Made by a program: the position numbers and the translations under genes | DNA from: Eremophila alpestris peregrina | Taxonomy: Eukaryota > Chordata > Aves > Passeriformes > Alaudidae | Direction: 5' to 3' | NCBI GenBank assembly: GCA_009792885.1 | Contig: WMCF01000057.1 | Location: forward strand, 62,001-126,000 | DNA length: 64,000 nucleotides | The notes under the pieces: generated by a model | The model's input: the letters and a program-made list of their open reading frames with translations, nothing else | Database searches by the model: none | What the model was told of the DNA's origin: nothing | In this document: positions 46,005 through 57,506 of the stretch, in pieces | Position numbering within the stretch: the stretch's first letter is position 1 | How the letters are laid out: each line of letters opens with the position of its first letter

Positions 46005-47038
46005 CTTGAGTTTTTGAACAACCTCTTTTCCAAGGAGCTGAGTTCATGTTAGAAACTGAGATTAGCCTGCAATTACTGAAGTATAACTGCGAAGTTACAC
46101 TTGGAGTGAGTAAGGAGGAAGGGGAGAAACAGAAAAGCCTCCTTCCTAAGCCTGACCACATAATTACTGAAACTGTTAAGGTAAGTTGTCACTACCAAAG
46201 ATGTTTAGTAGCTTATCTGTTCAGTTCAAGAGTGGTAACGTGGTGACATCTGCAGTGTCACTGATCACATGGTAATGGTTAATAGTTGGGAGTACCTGCT
46301 CCTACAAGGACAGGAAATACAACAGGAATGCACCAGAAATACAGTCTGAAAATATTAAAATTAAAGCCTTGGCAGCTGCCAAGAGCTCTGTTCTTGCAAT
46401 AAAAAACTATATGGGAAAAAATGGCAAGTGCTTCTCTAGTGCTCCAAGCAATGCCACGTTTCCCACACACCCTGTTCTTGTTACATGGAGTACAAAGAGA
46501 CTCCAGAGCAGCCACTGCTGCACAGGCAGAGGCCAAGATTCAAGGACGCTGAGTTTAATGGAACAGTCAGCTACAGCTTGTTTCCTTCTCTCTCCTGCAG
46601 AGTTTATCAGCACCTATCTCTGCTCCACTGCCCAGACCTCATCCTGTACCCTCCTGATTTCTATCTGTACAATGTGCTGTGAGGAAAACTGCAAAACTTC
46701 CATCAGCAGTAACTGGGAAACCGAAGTGACAATAGTTCAGCTTGGTTTCAAGTAAAAACTTCTTGGTTTCAAGAAAAAAAGTTTCGACTTTGTCTGTCAT
46801 CACTTCACCTTTGCTTGTCCCAGAGCTGTAAGTAGCAGGGAATTCTCAGTGACGCTTTAAAACATATAATTATTCTCCAGGGAAAGGGCTTCCTAGGAAC
46901 AGCCTTTAGAGCTACACATTTTTGTAGGTACTTAGTAAGTAACAAATGTAGGTTTAGTTTTCAAAATAAAGAGGAATCAATAACTATCGTGGTAAAAATC
47001 TTACAAAATTGTCCGTGCTATAAAATAAATTGCAGGTG
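46005..47038. other. Convergent intergenic gap between TXNDC17 and MED31
   Basis: About 1 kb of unique sequence between the two predicted polyadenylation signals. It holds a 16-bp palindrome (cttggcagctgccaag, 46368-46383). The 128-codon plus-strand ORF starting at 46369 has no recognisable similarity. Confidence 0.6.
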
Positions 47039-47044
47039 TTTATT
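47039..47044 (-). terminator. MED31: MED31 polyadenylation signal
   Basis: AATAAA on the minus strand about 150 bp beyond the MED31 stop codon. Confidence 0.5.
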
Positions 47045-47191
47045 AGTCTTTAGAAGAGCTGATGAAACAAAAACAACCCCAGTCACTTGATAAATTCCAA
47101 TAAAAGGTACACACATCCAGAGCCCAACTTACACAAGGGTTCATTCCACGAACACAGAGTACAGCTTATCATCACTGCTCTGTAGTGCTTT

Positions 47192-47384
47192 TCACTTGAC
47201 AGAGGTGTTGTTTTGCTGCTGCTGCTCAGCCAGGGCCTGCTGGAGGCGCATCCTTTTGCGGGAGTAGTGCTGCCAGTGGAGGATCTGCTGCTCATCAATG
47301 AACTTGGCACACTGAGCATTGACCAGTTCTTTGCGGAAATGTTCGTACTGGAGCAGCTCCAGCATGTGCAGGCATTGGGGATAC
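47192..47384 (-). CDS. MED31: MED31 exon 4 and stop
   Basis: 193 bp, phase 2 in, acceptor ACCCAG. It encodes YPQCLHMLELLQYEHFRKEL through QQALAEQQQQNNTSVK, then TGA. Confidence 0.97.
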
Positions 47385-48877
47385 CTGGGTTACAAATAGA
47401 CAGGTTTTTACAAGGGACACTAAATCTGGAGTCTCCAGTACTTCTTAGGGTGTTATTTAGTTTTGACTCGTATGTGCTTTACCCAAGTGTGAAACCACCT
47501 CAGCCTGCACGCTGTGACTTGGTAACTGCAGCATCAGGCCAGGAAACAAGAAATCCAGTCCCACAAATAAATGCACATTCCTGCTTGCTTAGAGTAGCTC
47601 CCCCAGTGGCTTGGTTTCATAGACCAAATCCATAGCAATTACAATGCCTGTTTCTAGAGCCCAATTAAAAGAGATGCCCAAAACCATTTTTCCAAAAACT
47701 GAAGGAATTCGCACACTTGCAAAAATACAAAATTGTCCTTTGTCTCATGTAACCATCAATAATGCAAAATTCATTTTAAAATGCACTTACCGCTTTTTGC
47801 CCTAATGTTCAATAGTTTGATTTTAAACCAATTGAAAGTGCAGATTAATGCTTTAAAGGGAGACTCTATGCAAACCCCATGAAATTTTTATAATTTTGCC
47901 CATTGCTGCTACACGTGGACTATTGGAAACAGGAAAATCTCCATTGCATATAACCATAATCATGCATAATCTATGTTGTGGGGAGCACAAAAGTAACATT
48001 ACAGGCAGAAATGAAACCCTGACATGCTTCTGTGCAGTATGTAAAATGAGGTCTATGCCAAAGCATCAAAATGCAGAAACTTAAGGGAATTTAGCACTTA
48101 CTTCAGGTATTTTGCATATTCTGGTTCTTTCCAATAAAGTAAATACTTAAGATAATTCACAAAAGCTTTATCTTTGAAGTAGCCTCTTTGTGCAAGAACT
48201 GAAATAAAATAACAAATAAGAAAGTGTCAGTTACAGATGGGCGGAAAAAATATGCACACTTGAAAAAATTCACGAAGTCAAAACTTTCTCATTACAATCA
48301 AATTTCAATAATTTATATTTGGTAAATAAACACAGTGCAAAATAAGATTTTTATGTCAACAAAATAATGGATTAGTCTCATCTCCCTTACAGTTTATATC
48401 TTTCATTGAATGGAACAGCTTTTTGAAACAAGAAAATTTTAACTGTAGCATCAAAATCAGCATAGAGTTATGTATAGTACCTGAAACTATTCATATTAGT
48501 AAAATTCTGTTTACAGATAAAGGAATGCTGTTAACTTGACATTACTTTTTAATAACAGACTGGAACTTGTTTTCTTCCTCCACCAAATAAATGTGGTTTT
48601 TTTTTTGCATTCCAACCAACAAAAGACTTCGCATTAAAAAAAAATTCCACTTGTTAAATTATTTACAGACTACCTTTATGCTGTGAAAAACCCTTCTCCT
48701 TGTTCAGCCCTCTCTCTATATTTAACATTACCAGTAACAATAAACATCATTAAGCTATATTAAGTCCTCCGGATCCTGGTATTTATTTTAAGTACTCACA
48801 GTTGAGGTAATTTGGATTTGCCAGGCATTGAACAAACTCCAGCTCCAGCTGGAATCGAAGTCGATTTCCTGTATCAT
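47192..48877 (-). CDS. MED31: MED31 (Mediator subunit 31), exons 2-4, first exon not visible
   Basis: Middle-module subunit of the Mediator complex (yeast Soh1), bridging activators and RNA polymerase II in the nucleus. Three exons, 48800-48877, 48102-48198 and 47192-47384, give 121 complete residues plus a split first codon. The human protein is 131 residues. Residues match human almost exactly: NRLRFQLELEFVQCLANPNY, LAQRGYFKDKAFVNYLKYLL, QCLHMLELLQYEHFRKELVN, IDEQQILHWQHYSRKRMRLQ, and a C-terminal glutamine run ending NNTSVK. The first exon, about 9-10 codons ending before DD, is not found in 48878-49217 and probably lies in the sequence gap 49218-50107 or just beyond. Intron 1 is therefore of unknown length. 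Confidence 0.96.
48102..48198 (-). CDS. MED31: MED31 exon 3
   Basis: 97 bp, phase 1 to 2, acceptor ATTTCAG and donor CTGAA|GTAAGT. It encodes FLAQRGYFKDKAFVNYLKYL LYWKEPEYAKYL. Confidence 0.96.
48800..48877 (-). CDS. MED31: MED31 exon 2
   Basis: 78 bp, phase 1 to 1, acceptor GAACCAG and donor AACT|GTGAGT. It encodes DTGNRLRFQLELEFVQCLAN PNYLN. Confidence 0.95.
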
Positions 48878-49142
48878 CTGGTTCAATAAAAAATCAGTAA
48901 GAATTTGATCCACACAACAAAGGAATCGCGGTCGATGTGACAGCCGGCGCCAGAGCGGGTGGCGAGGGCCGCGGCCGGCGATAGCGACCCGCACAGGGCA
49001 AGCACGGGAGCGGCCTCGGAGGGGCCCAGCGCCCGCGGCGGCGTCTCCCGGGCCGCGAGCTCTCGGCCTGAGCGGTCCCGGCGCTCCGGGGCCCTGGGCA
49101 GCTCCGACAGCGGCTGCGGCTCCTCCCGGGGTTCATCTCGGG

Positions 49143-49217
49143 GCCCCGTTCCAGCCCCGTTCCGGCCCCCATCGGCCCCGTTCCGGCCCCCATCGGCCCC
49201 GCTCCGGCCCCGCTCCG
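49143..49217. repeat. GC-rich tandem repeat at the left gap edge
   Basis: About two full 21-bp units (gccccgttccggcccccatcg) preceded and followed by partial gccccgttcc/gccccgctcc units, cut off by the Ns. Confidence 0.85.
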
Positions 49218-50107
49218 NNNNNNNNNNNNNNNNNNNNNNNNNNNNNNNNNNNNNNNNNNNNNNNNNNNNNNNNNNNNNNNNNNNNNNNNNNNNNNNNNNN
49301 NNNNNNNNNNNNNNNNNNNNNNNNNNNNNNNNNNNNNNNNNNNNNNNNNNNNNNNNNNNNNNNNNNNNNNNNNNNNNNNNNNNNNNNNNNNNNNNNNNNN
49401 NNNNNNNNNNNNNNNNNNNNNNNNNNNNNNNNNNNNNNNNNNNNNNNNNNNNNNNNNNNNNNNNNNNNNNNNNNNNNNNNNNNNNNNNNNNNNNNNNNNN
49501 NNNNNNNNNNNNNNNNNNNNNNNNNNNNNNNNNNNNNNNNNNNNNNNNNNNNNNNNNNNNNNNNNNNNNNNNNNNNNNNNNNNNNNNNNNNNNNNNNNNN
49601 NNNNNNNNNNNNNNNNNNNNNNNNNNNNNNNNNNNNNNNNNNNNNNNNNNNNNNNNNNNNNNNNNNNNNNNNNNNNNNNNNNNNNNNNNNNNNNNNNNNN
49701 NNNNNNNNNNNNNNNNNNNNNNNNNNNNNNNNNNNNNNNNNNNNNNNNNNNNNNNNNNNNNNNNNNNNNNNNNNNNNNNNNNNNNNNNNNNNNNNNNNNN
49801 NNNNNNNNNNNNNNNNNNNNNNNNNNNNNNNNNNNNNNNNNNNNNNNNNNNNNNNNNNNNNNNNNNNNNNNNNNNNNNNNNNNNNNNNNNNNNNNNNNNN
49901 NNNNNNNNNNNNNNNNNNNNNNNNNNNNNNNNNNNNNNNNNNNNNNNNNNNNNNNNNNNNNNNNNNNNNNNNNNNNNNNNNNNNNNNNNNNNNNNNNNNN
50001 NNNNNNNNNNNNNNNNNNNNNNNNNNNNNNNNNNNNNNNNNNNNNNNNNNNNNNNNNNNNNNNNNNNNNNNNNNNNNNNNNNNNNNNNNNNNNNNNNNNN
50101 NNNNNNN
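49218..50107. other. Assembly gap, 890 Ns
   Basis: Unknown sequence between two tandem repeats. The true size may differ from 890. Any ORF reported through it is meaningless. It is the likeliest place for MED31 exon 1 and its promoter. Confidence 0.99.
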
Positions 50108-50405
50108 TCACACACACAGTCCGTGCTCACACACAGTCCGTGCTCACACACAGTCCGTGTTCACACGCAGTCCGTGCTCACACGCAGTCCGTGTGCTCAC
50201 ACACACAGTCCGTGCTCACACACAGTCCGTGCTCACACGCAGTCCGTGCTCACACGCAGTCTGTGTGCTGACACAGAGTCCGTGCTCACACGCAGTCCGT
50301 GTGCTCACACGCAGTCCGTGTGTTCACACACAGTCCGTGTGCTCACACACTGTCCGTGCTCACACACAGTCCGTGCTCACACACAGTCCGTGCAGACACG
50401 CAGTC
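50108..50405. repeat. Minisatellite, about 17-19 bp unit, 16-17 copies
   Basis: Repeats of tcacacacagtccgtgc with variants tcacacgcagtccgtgtgc and a 19-bp cacacacacag form. It begins right at the gap edge, so its full length is unknown. The translated VLTHSPC-like peptide is only a by-product of the repeat. Confidence 0.95.
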
Positions 50406-50990
50406 CTTCGCACCCGTCCCCAGACACTGACATGGCGCCCCTTGAACAAGCGCGGGCCAAGGGTTGAGTTTCCCGACCCCACGAGCCTCGCCAGAGCCCC
50501 GCGCTGCTCGGAGCGCTTCCCTCGTTCCCGCCCTGCAGAGCAGCCTGCAGACACTCGGGAGCCGACAGCATTCCCTCGCTCCCGCCGCTGAGGGAGCAGC
50601 TCCTGCTGGGCTACAGCGGCAGGTCATCGAGCAGCTGCTCTTGGAAAGAGCGTTCAGAGATCCCAATATCCAAATAAACCCCGCACGGAGTATGGCACTG
50701 CACAAATTCCTTCCTTCTCACGGCGCTGTGTCGCTTTGTCCCGGCGGCGTCGCTCAGCCCCGTCCCGCGGCTGCCTCCGGCCCTGCGGGATTTCAGCCTC
50801 TGAGGGGAAAAGCCCGGTCACAAGCGCTGCCTGCGCCAGGGGCACCCAGCGCAAGGGCAGGGGGACATTCCTCAACTCCGGCTCCCGCGGCTCCTCCTGA
50901 ACATGAACATTCCTTCTGACAGGAACAGGGGGAGTGTTCGGTCCGCCTGCCAGAGGCCAGCCAGTCCCAGAGCCATTAGAATGTACCTTT

Positions 50991-53900
50991 GGGGTCAATG
51001 TCCCAGGCGTTATCTTCCCCCCAGAGAACCTTTGAGATGGGAAGGATTAAAAGAGGACGAACTTTTGTTTGTATTTGCAGAACATTCATTTTAGCTTTGT
51101 ACTAGACAAAGCCACTGTTCACCACTTCTAGAGCAAAAGGAAGTGGAGAGAATCAACCCTAAAATACTAAACTGCATTTAAAGTTTAATGGTAAATATTC
51201 GATATTGGGCAAAGTTTGGAGCTTTGGGGTTTTTTTGTTGGTTTTTTTTTATAGTGACTTTACAGTCAGACAAGGAGATTTCTGTCAACCTCTACACTTA
51301 ATTCTTCATTAATTAAAACACAGTTGTCTCAGAGTAAAACCATTAATAAGCAAATGCTCCATGAGTGAGCTACAGCAGTGGAAGCAATCTTTACAGACTT
51401 ACCTGGAACCCTTCTAATATGCTCCTTTTTTGTTTAATTATTTCTATTTTCATTTGTTGAAGTTTTTTTTGGCATACAACTTAGCAATTTTCTATAATAC
51501 TATATTTTCCTATGCAGTATTATTTTTTTCCCTGGGAAGTGGATTACAAGAAAACATATAAAAAGGATCTGTGCATAGTTTTTTCTTAATAAAAAAAAGG
51601 TTGCCTTTTTTAAGACAACATTTTAGTGGTTGTGGAATACTACTATTACTATATCAAAACATAACAAGTCACTCCCCAGTAAACACAGACTTTGGGCTAA
51701 AAGAAGAGATCAAATAGATCCCACGTGTCTGCATTGCTATTCTAGAGGAGGATTTCTCTCCCAAGAGTGACTTCAGAGGAGTGAATCCTAAAAAAGGATT
51801 GGTCACAAAAATAAATTACTATGTAGGTTTGCCAGAGTTAAGTCAAACATCTCAATTCTTGCCCATCAAAACTAGGAACAGAACTGAAAATCGGGATTTT
51901 ACTATACTGAGAACATTCTCTAAGACAATTTTGAAATTTTTGTTTTTAAATGTCAGGTGAACCAAACTTGCAGGATATGTGTTAATATAAATGTGAGCCA
52001 GGAATTTGTCTTATTGCCACAGAGCCAGGATCACACTGCTGCCTCAGTTTCTCCTGTCATAGAGACTAGTCTGCTGCCATTGCTGTTGCCTGTCCAGAAA
52101 TGTGTTGGTTTAGGACAGTGAGTTTATCTTACCTCATCAGAACTGGCACAGAGACACAGCTTTTAAATGGAGCCACTTCTGGGACCTGAAGCCAGCAAGG
52201 TTTTCTGAGACACAAGAGAAAATGAAGTCTTGTCTGGTATACCGTTGAATCTTGAAGGTAACTGCTGAGGAAGATTCCTCTGTGACACCACAGTGCATTT
52301 GCACCAGAGAGAAAAGAAGGTCCAGCAATTTCATCACTGAAAACTGCTCAAGTGACATGAAAGTGTTTTACACCAGTGCATGAAACCCAAGACATCCCTT
52401 CTTGTTCACCCATTTACCCACTGCTTCGGAATAGAATGCAAACTGGTATTAACATGGACAACATCTGACAGGATTTTACCCACAGAATGCAAGACAGCTC
52501 CTGTAGACTGGAGAGCATCCAGCTTAAAATATGGTTAAATAACAGAGAGCAGAGTATGCATTATGTTATATTTATAACAAGACAGCACAAAGTCTGCAAT
52601 TTTTTTACTCCAATGCTATAATTGTAATTCAATAGAAACAAGATCATAGTTTTCAGTGACTAAAACAATTGTCAGAACGTATTTAATTAAAGGCTTAACT
52701 CTTCACTAAGTTCTCTTTTTTGAGGTCAAGAAACTGGCAGGTAATGTGCATTTCAGAAGGCAGCCAATGACAGTCATGGTGGAACCACTTCATCTGCAGA
52801 TGCCAAACACCATTCAAGTGAGCTGCAAATTGGATGAAATAGTGCAAAAAGACTGGTTTATTGAAGGCACTGGCACGTGTACTCGTGTGACTGTGGTACT
52901 CCTCCAGCTTCAGACAAACACTAGAATTCAAAGATAAAGTCAAGATTAAATGTCATGTGTCAGAAAGCATTTTATGTTTTTCATTAATAAATTGGTTGAA
53001 AATATGCGAGGGCTTCTATTAGGACAGCAGGTGAATGTGAAGTCAGCCATTTGCCAGGAGCAATATACATTTCTATGTTTCAGATTTCTGACTATATAGC
53101 CAAGGCAAAATAATGAAGTAAAATAGAAACTTCCTCCAGAATAATCATTCCTTAACTGAAAGATTGTGTTAACTTTGTTTCTGGTGGAAATTTGATCTTC
53201 AGCTGGCTTTCTAAAATATTTGCTAAGACCCAACCCAAGTTATTGTTCTCAAAGAATAGCTCACAAAGGAAACTATAATATATTAGATTTAGTATCTAGA
53301 ACATTCAGTTCTTTCCAGAAAATGGTTTCTTTATAAAAACTGTTTTATGAACATTGTAATGAGGCTCACACTCGGGCCTGAAACACTCTGGCCTGAAGAC
53401 TGGGAAATAATTTTGTGTGGGTAAATAATACACTGAAGTAAACTGGGGAAGGATAACATCTTTTCTCTGACAGAAGAAACAGTCTCTTTCTTTTGGCCAG
53501 AATCTACAGTAAATGTGAATCTAAATTTACACTGTAATGAATGGGAACTATTGACTAAGTGCTCCAGTAAAACCTAAATGGGCAAAAATAAGTTTCACTG
53601 TAGTCAGCTCTATTTTTAAGTAACTCCCAAACGTTGCATTAAGCAGTCCCCAGTCACCTCAGGGCAGCATGGTGTGCTCCCTTTCCTCTGTGCTCCCAGT
53701 GGGAAGGGCTGTACTTCCCTCAGAGTCTCTCTGCCAGGCAGAGGCAGCCTGCAGTGCATGGGAAGCTCTCTCTGTGCCACAGAGCCTTCACACAGGGGCC
53801 AGCACAGATCTGCTCTGACACTGAGGTGCTGCCACTGGGATGGTTCTTCTGGGCCAGGAGAATCAGCACCCTGCCATTAACCCCTGCAGACAAATGCTGA

Positions 53901-56900
53901 GCCCAACAAGTCTCTTGCAGCAGGCTGGTGGCCTTGTGGTGCAAGGTACAGAAGTGTCAGAAACATCTCAATGGCACAAAGAAATTCATCAGACTTGTCT
54001 AAAGTCACACATTTATTCACCCACACTGGAAAACATTGTGAAAACTGTGTCACTTGATCCAAGGGCTCAGGATTCATTACCACCCACTTCTTCACATATT
54101 TAGCACAGACACTTGGGGAAAGAAAAGATCATGTGAAGTATGTAAAAATGTAGATGATATGTCATTAGTAAAAAGGAAGAGGTGGTACATTTAGGAACCA
54201 CTGCTGCATTTTGGCTAGGACTGGTTCAGTGATCTATTTCTTTTCCTGGGCTGATTTTCACCAACTGTCCAGTTCCAACTTTGTCAGCAAGTGTTGTGTT
54301 TGGACACAACCAGGTTATTGCTATTTCAGGTGGCAACACACCTGAGCTAGAAAACAAAGCCTGAGTAAGCCAAAGACTGAGTTCAAGTGAGATCAGAACT
54401 CAGCTGGAATGCAAAACCTGCTGCTCTGAGCTCAACACCAACAAATCCAAACAGCCCTTCAGCTTGGGGGCTTCTTCTGATCACAGAGAGAATGCTGAAA
54501 GGTTCTTCTCTATTTCACAAATCTAGATGCTCAACACATGAGCAGGAAATACCTTTGCTCTCCTTGTATGTTTTCTTGCAGTTTGGTCATTCATGAACTC
54601 ATTCACCATTGTGTTCCCAAGCACCAACACACAGTGGGAGCAGGTCTGCACACTGGTACATGACCAAGCAGGAACCCTGTGCAACAGCAGCCCAGACCAC
54701 AACGCTGCAGGTTTGGGACACTCAATATTTGCAGAAATAGCATTAGCCATTTGGTATTTAGGTAAATGGTAGCATGTACCTTCCTGGATCTTACTGGGGC
54801 AACACTGTGCTACAGTGGAAGCTGATGCAGAAACAAGTGGTCCACTATGTTACACGGGAGGGGAGACTGTTCCAGAAAGTTTTTATTTGCCAGGCTCTAA
54901 CTATGCAACCCACTCAATTAAATTAAATATGAATCAATCACAGGATGTCATAAAGTGTCTCAAAAAGAAACTGCTAATAACAGGACAGAGGGGTGACACA
55001 TCCAATAGTTCACAGTTACAATAAACCCAACACATGGTCTTTATTACCCCACATGCACACTTCCCCTGCCCAGCACTCCTGACCACGAATCACCCTGTGA
55101 TTGTGACTGTTGATGAAAATAGCATTTGCTTCCTTCTTGTCCAGCAACAGAGTGAAGCTCTTCACTAGCTGAGGTGAGGGCAATTTCTCCCCTTCAATAA
55201 ACTCTCAGAACATTCTTTTCTGCAAACAGGACAGTGAAGTGTCTATCCTAAAGCTTTTATGTGGAACTGGTTTTACAGGAGTTTAGGTCTGCATGAACTG
55301 AGATAGCCAAGCTCAGTACCCTCTACTCAGGCAAGCTCCCCTGTATCTTACTTGTCAGACAGCAGAGCAAGCACCATAGATCTGTCAAAAATAACATGTT
55401 CTCGCACTGTGAGGTCCATCAGAAAGCAGCAAAAGTCCCTTTCTCAAATGCATTTAGATACCTAGAAATGCAAATCAGCATTAAATGGTGACTGCGAAAG
55501 GACAGAAGGTGCTAAACTGCTCCTGGTTTCACTTTCTTCAAAAAAATACTGTGGTAAGTTTTAGGTGGTGATAAATATCTGTGAGCAAGCCAATTCTTGG
55601 CACTAGAACTGGCCTCTTCCTTAGCTAAACTCTGCAAGTGGAAGTGTGTTTATCCGCATGCTCTGCCATTCCCTGGAAGAAGTGTGAGGCTGTACCACAT
55701 GCAGCCAGCTGGGAAGACGGGGCCATTGGTGGCACCTGGAACAATTCAGCAGACAGTTTATTGTGCTTAGCACTGTGAAAGAGCACAAAAGGTAAAGGCA
55801 CTGAAATCAATTCTTGAAGCAGTTTTCTGCTCAAAAAAAGCACCTAGTCATCTTGTGGGTAAGTACTTCCCTCACTTCTGGATAAAAATGTATTTTTCCA
55901 GTTCCATAAAGAAAATTCACATTAATAACAGAACTACTGAATATCCTACACACAGTACTATGCTATATGCCAGATCTTCTACACAGAATTCTGTGATTCT
56001 ATAACTTAACACCCTGCACCCATTATCATGAGGTGGGAAATCACTATGGCTGCAGAAGTTGACCCTTATGTCCTCACAACACCTTAGTGAGGTAGATAGG
56101 TTCCCTAACATCTTCTTTAGAAGGGGAAATAGGCAAAAAGAGGTGAACTGACTTGCACAGGGATACACAGCAAGTCTGGGAGCAAATCCCAGGTCATACC
56201 CACAGATCTTTCCACTCTAAGATACTGTTTTACCTCCCATCCACCTCCATCTCCAGGGCTGGAGAAAAGCATCCATGTACCACTGACAAAATACATCCAG
56301 CCCAACACCAATCATTCTGTACACTACTTCTGCAACAGAAATGGCATCAGTAGGTTACAAACTACTTTTCTCACAAGACACAAATTCCAAAGTACACAAG
56401 ACAACTCCCACTGCTGTCAGCCAGCATAAGCACTAAAGACTGGCCTCCTAAATTTTTACCAGGTCATCAGTTAGAGTCTTGCTCATGTCTTGACTTCACT
56501 CAAAAATTCCAGAGTTAATGAATAAAGCACATTAGGGGCTAATTCAGGAACTTCTGCAGTAGGTGTAAAGTCCTATGTGTGGATGACCACAGTGATCATC
56601 TCCAGGCTGGCACTCAGAAAACACTGGTTGGCATGTGAAATCACACCCTGTGACTGAGGGAAAGGCTCCCTGCCCTCTAATTGCCAGAGTGCAAGAGACA
56701 CAGAGCCAGCCTTAGTGCATCATTGTCCGAGGTATCAGCTGAACCATGATCAGCATGGAATTATCTTCTCTCAACCCTCAATAAAGGTGTCTAAATGCAG
56801 TGAGGTGTCTAAAGGCAAGAGAAAGTGTGTTGGATGTTGATCTGGAAGGATCCCACCACATGGCTGAGGCCCAACTAAAACATAACACAGTGTAACACCA

Positions 56901-57086
56901 CGTACCCCTTCTTCACTAGACAAGTGACAACAGGGATTTCTCTGTACAGCTGCTGACTTGTAGATATAAGGAATAGGTAAGGAATGTTCAGCCCCTGCCT
57001 GAGTGCAATGTTCAATGCTAATGATTTACAAGTACAGACCAGTGATACAATAGTTCAAACCATTTGATACAACAGCCTCCCCTCTC
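50991..57086. other. Intergenic region between MED31 and SLC13A5
   Basis: About 6 kb without a recognisable gene. Contents: T-rich runs near 51230-51250, a MIR-like relic at 56068-56235, otherwise unique AT-rich sequence. A moderately GC-richer part (about 53640-54110) has short ORFs but no known protein or exon structure. Human carries a small gene, C17orf100, near MED31. No counterpart could be identified. Confidence 0.5.
56068..56235 (-). repeat. MIR-like ancient SINE relic
   Basis: Reads like the reverse complement of the MIR consensus over its whole core: cctcacaacaccttagtgag, gtagataggttccct, aggggaaataggcaaaaaga, ggtgaactgacttgcacagg, gatacacagcaagtctggga, and an end near actgttttacctc. 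Strong but diverged agreement from memory. Confidence 0.8.
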
Positions 57087-57092
57087 TTTATT
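57087..57092 (-). terminator. SLC13A5: Possible SLC13A5 polyadenylation signal
   Basis: AATAAA on the minus strand about 290 bp beyond the stop codon. Confidence 0.4.
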
Positions 57093-57377
57093 GAAAGTCT
57101 GATAAATCCTAATTCTTGACCTGGATTAGAGGTACAACAGATCACTTGATCACACTTATGATCCCGACACATCAGGCTGTATAATTGCAAACATTTTTGG
57201 CTCCAGCACAACTGGAGTAAGACTGGGTTGGTTCAAACCTGAACTGATGTGTGACTGCTGGAAGGCAGCCAACACCCAACACTGGATCTGAAGTGGTGAT
57301 GAGACTCTATACAGGACTTTAGGCAATAGGGAGTACTAAGGGTACTTTCCTTGTTTAACACACGAATTCTTCACAGC

Positions 57378-57506
57378 TCACTGCTGTGTTGTGCTGTTCG
57401 CCCAGGCTGGGAATGTGTCCAGCTCAAACATAGGTCTTCCCCATGTGTTGATGGCCAGTGTGACACAGCAAACTGCAATGAGGTTCATCACTATTCCAGT
57501 TCTAAC
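57378..57506 (-). CDS. SLC13A5: SLC13A5 last exon and stop
   Basis: 129 bp, phase 0, acceptor CTCACAG. It encodes VRTGIVMNLIAVCCVTLAIN TWGRPMFELDTFPAWANSTT QQ, then TGA at 57380-57378. Last membrane helix plus a short extracellular tail with the NST sequon. Confidence 0.95.
   Translation of the reverse strand, partial: VRTGIVMNLIAVCCVTLAINTWGRPMFELDTFPAWANSTTQQ

Larger units (their letters stand above)
48930..50990. promoter_or_regulatory. CpG-rich region around the gap, presumed MED31 promoter area
   Basis: Both sides of the gap are GC-rich with many CG dinucleotides (48930-49217 and about 50400-50900), unlike the AT-rich flanks. Position upstream of MED31 exon 2 fits a promoter CpG island. 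A 151-codon plus-strand ORF (50464-50919) and a 114-codon minus-strand ORF (50654-50998) were not recognised and are probably GC-rich by-products. Confidence 0.6.

Noticed and set aside
48883..50467. Three apparent proteins of more than 400 codons across the gap (both strands)
   Set aside because: They consist mainly of Ns translated as X, plus repeat-encoded ends. They are not genes.
50157..50591. Repetitive VLTHSPC-type ORF, CRISPR-like in appearance
   Set aside because: Direct translation of a 17-19 bp minisatellite with no spacers. Eukaryotic context, so neither a gene nor a CRISPR array.
50464..50998. Possible C17orf100-like gene right of the gap
   Set aside because: ORFs on both strands are GC-rich and none was recognised. 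No exon structure supports a gene.
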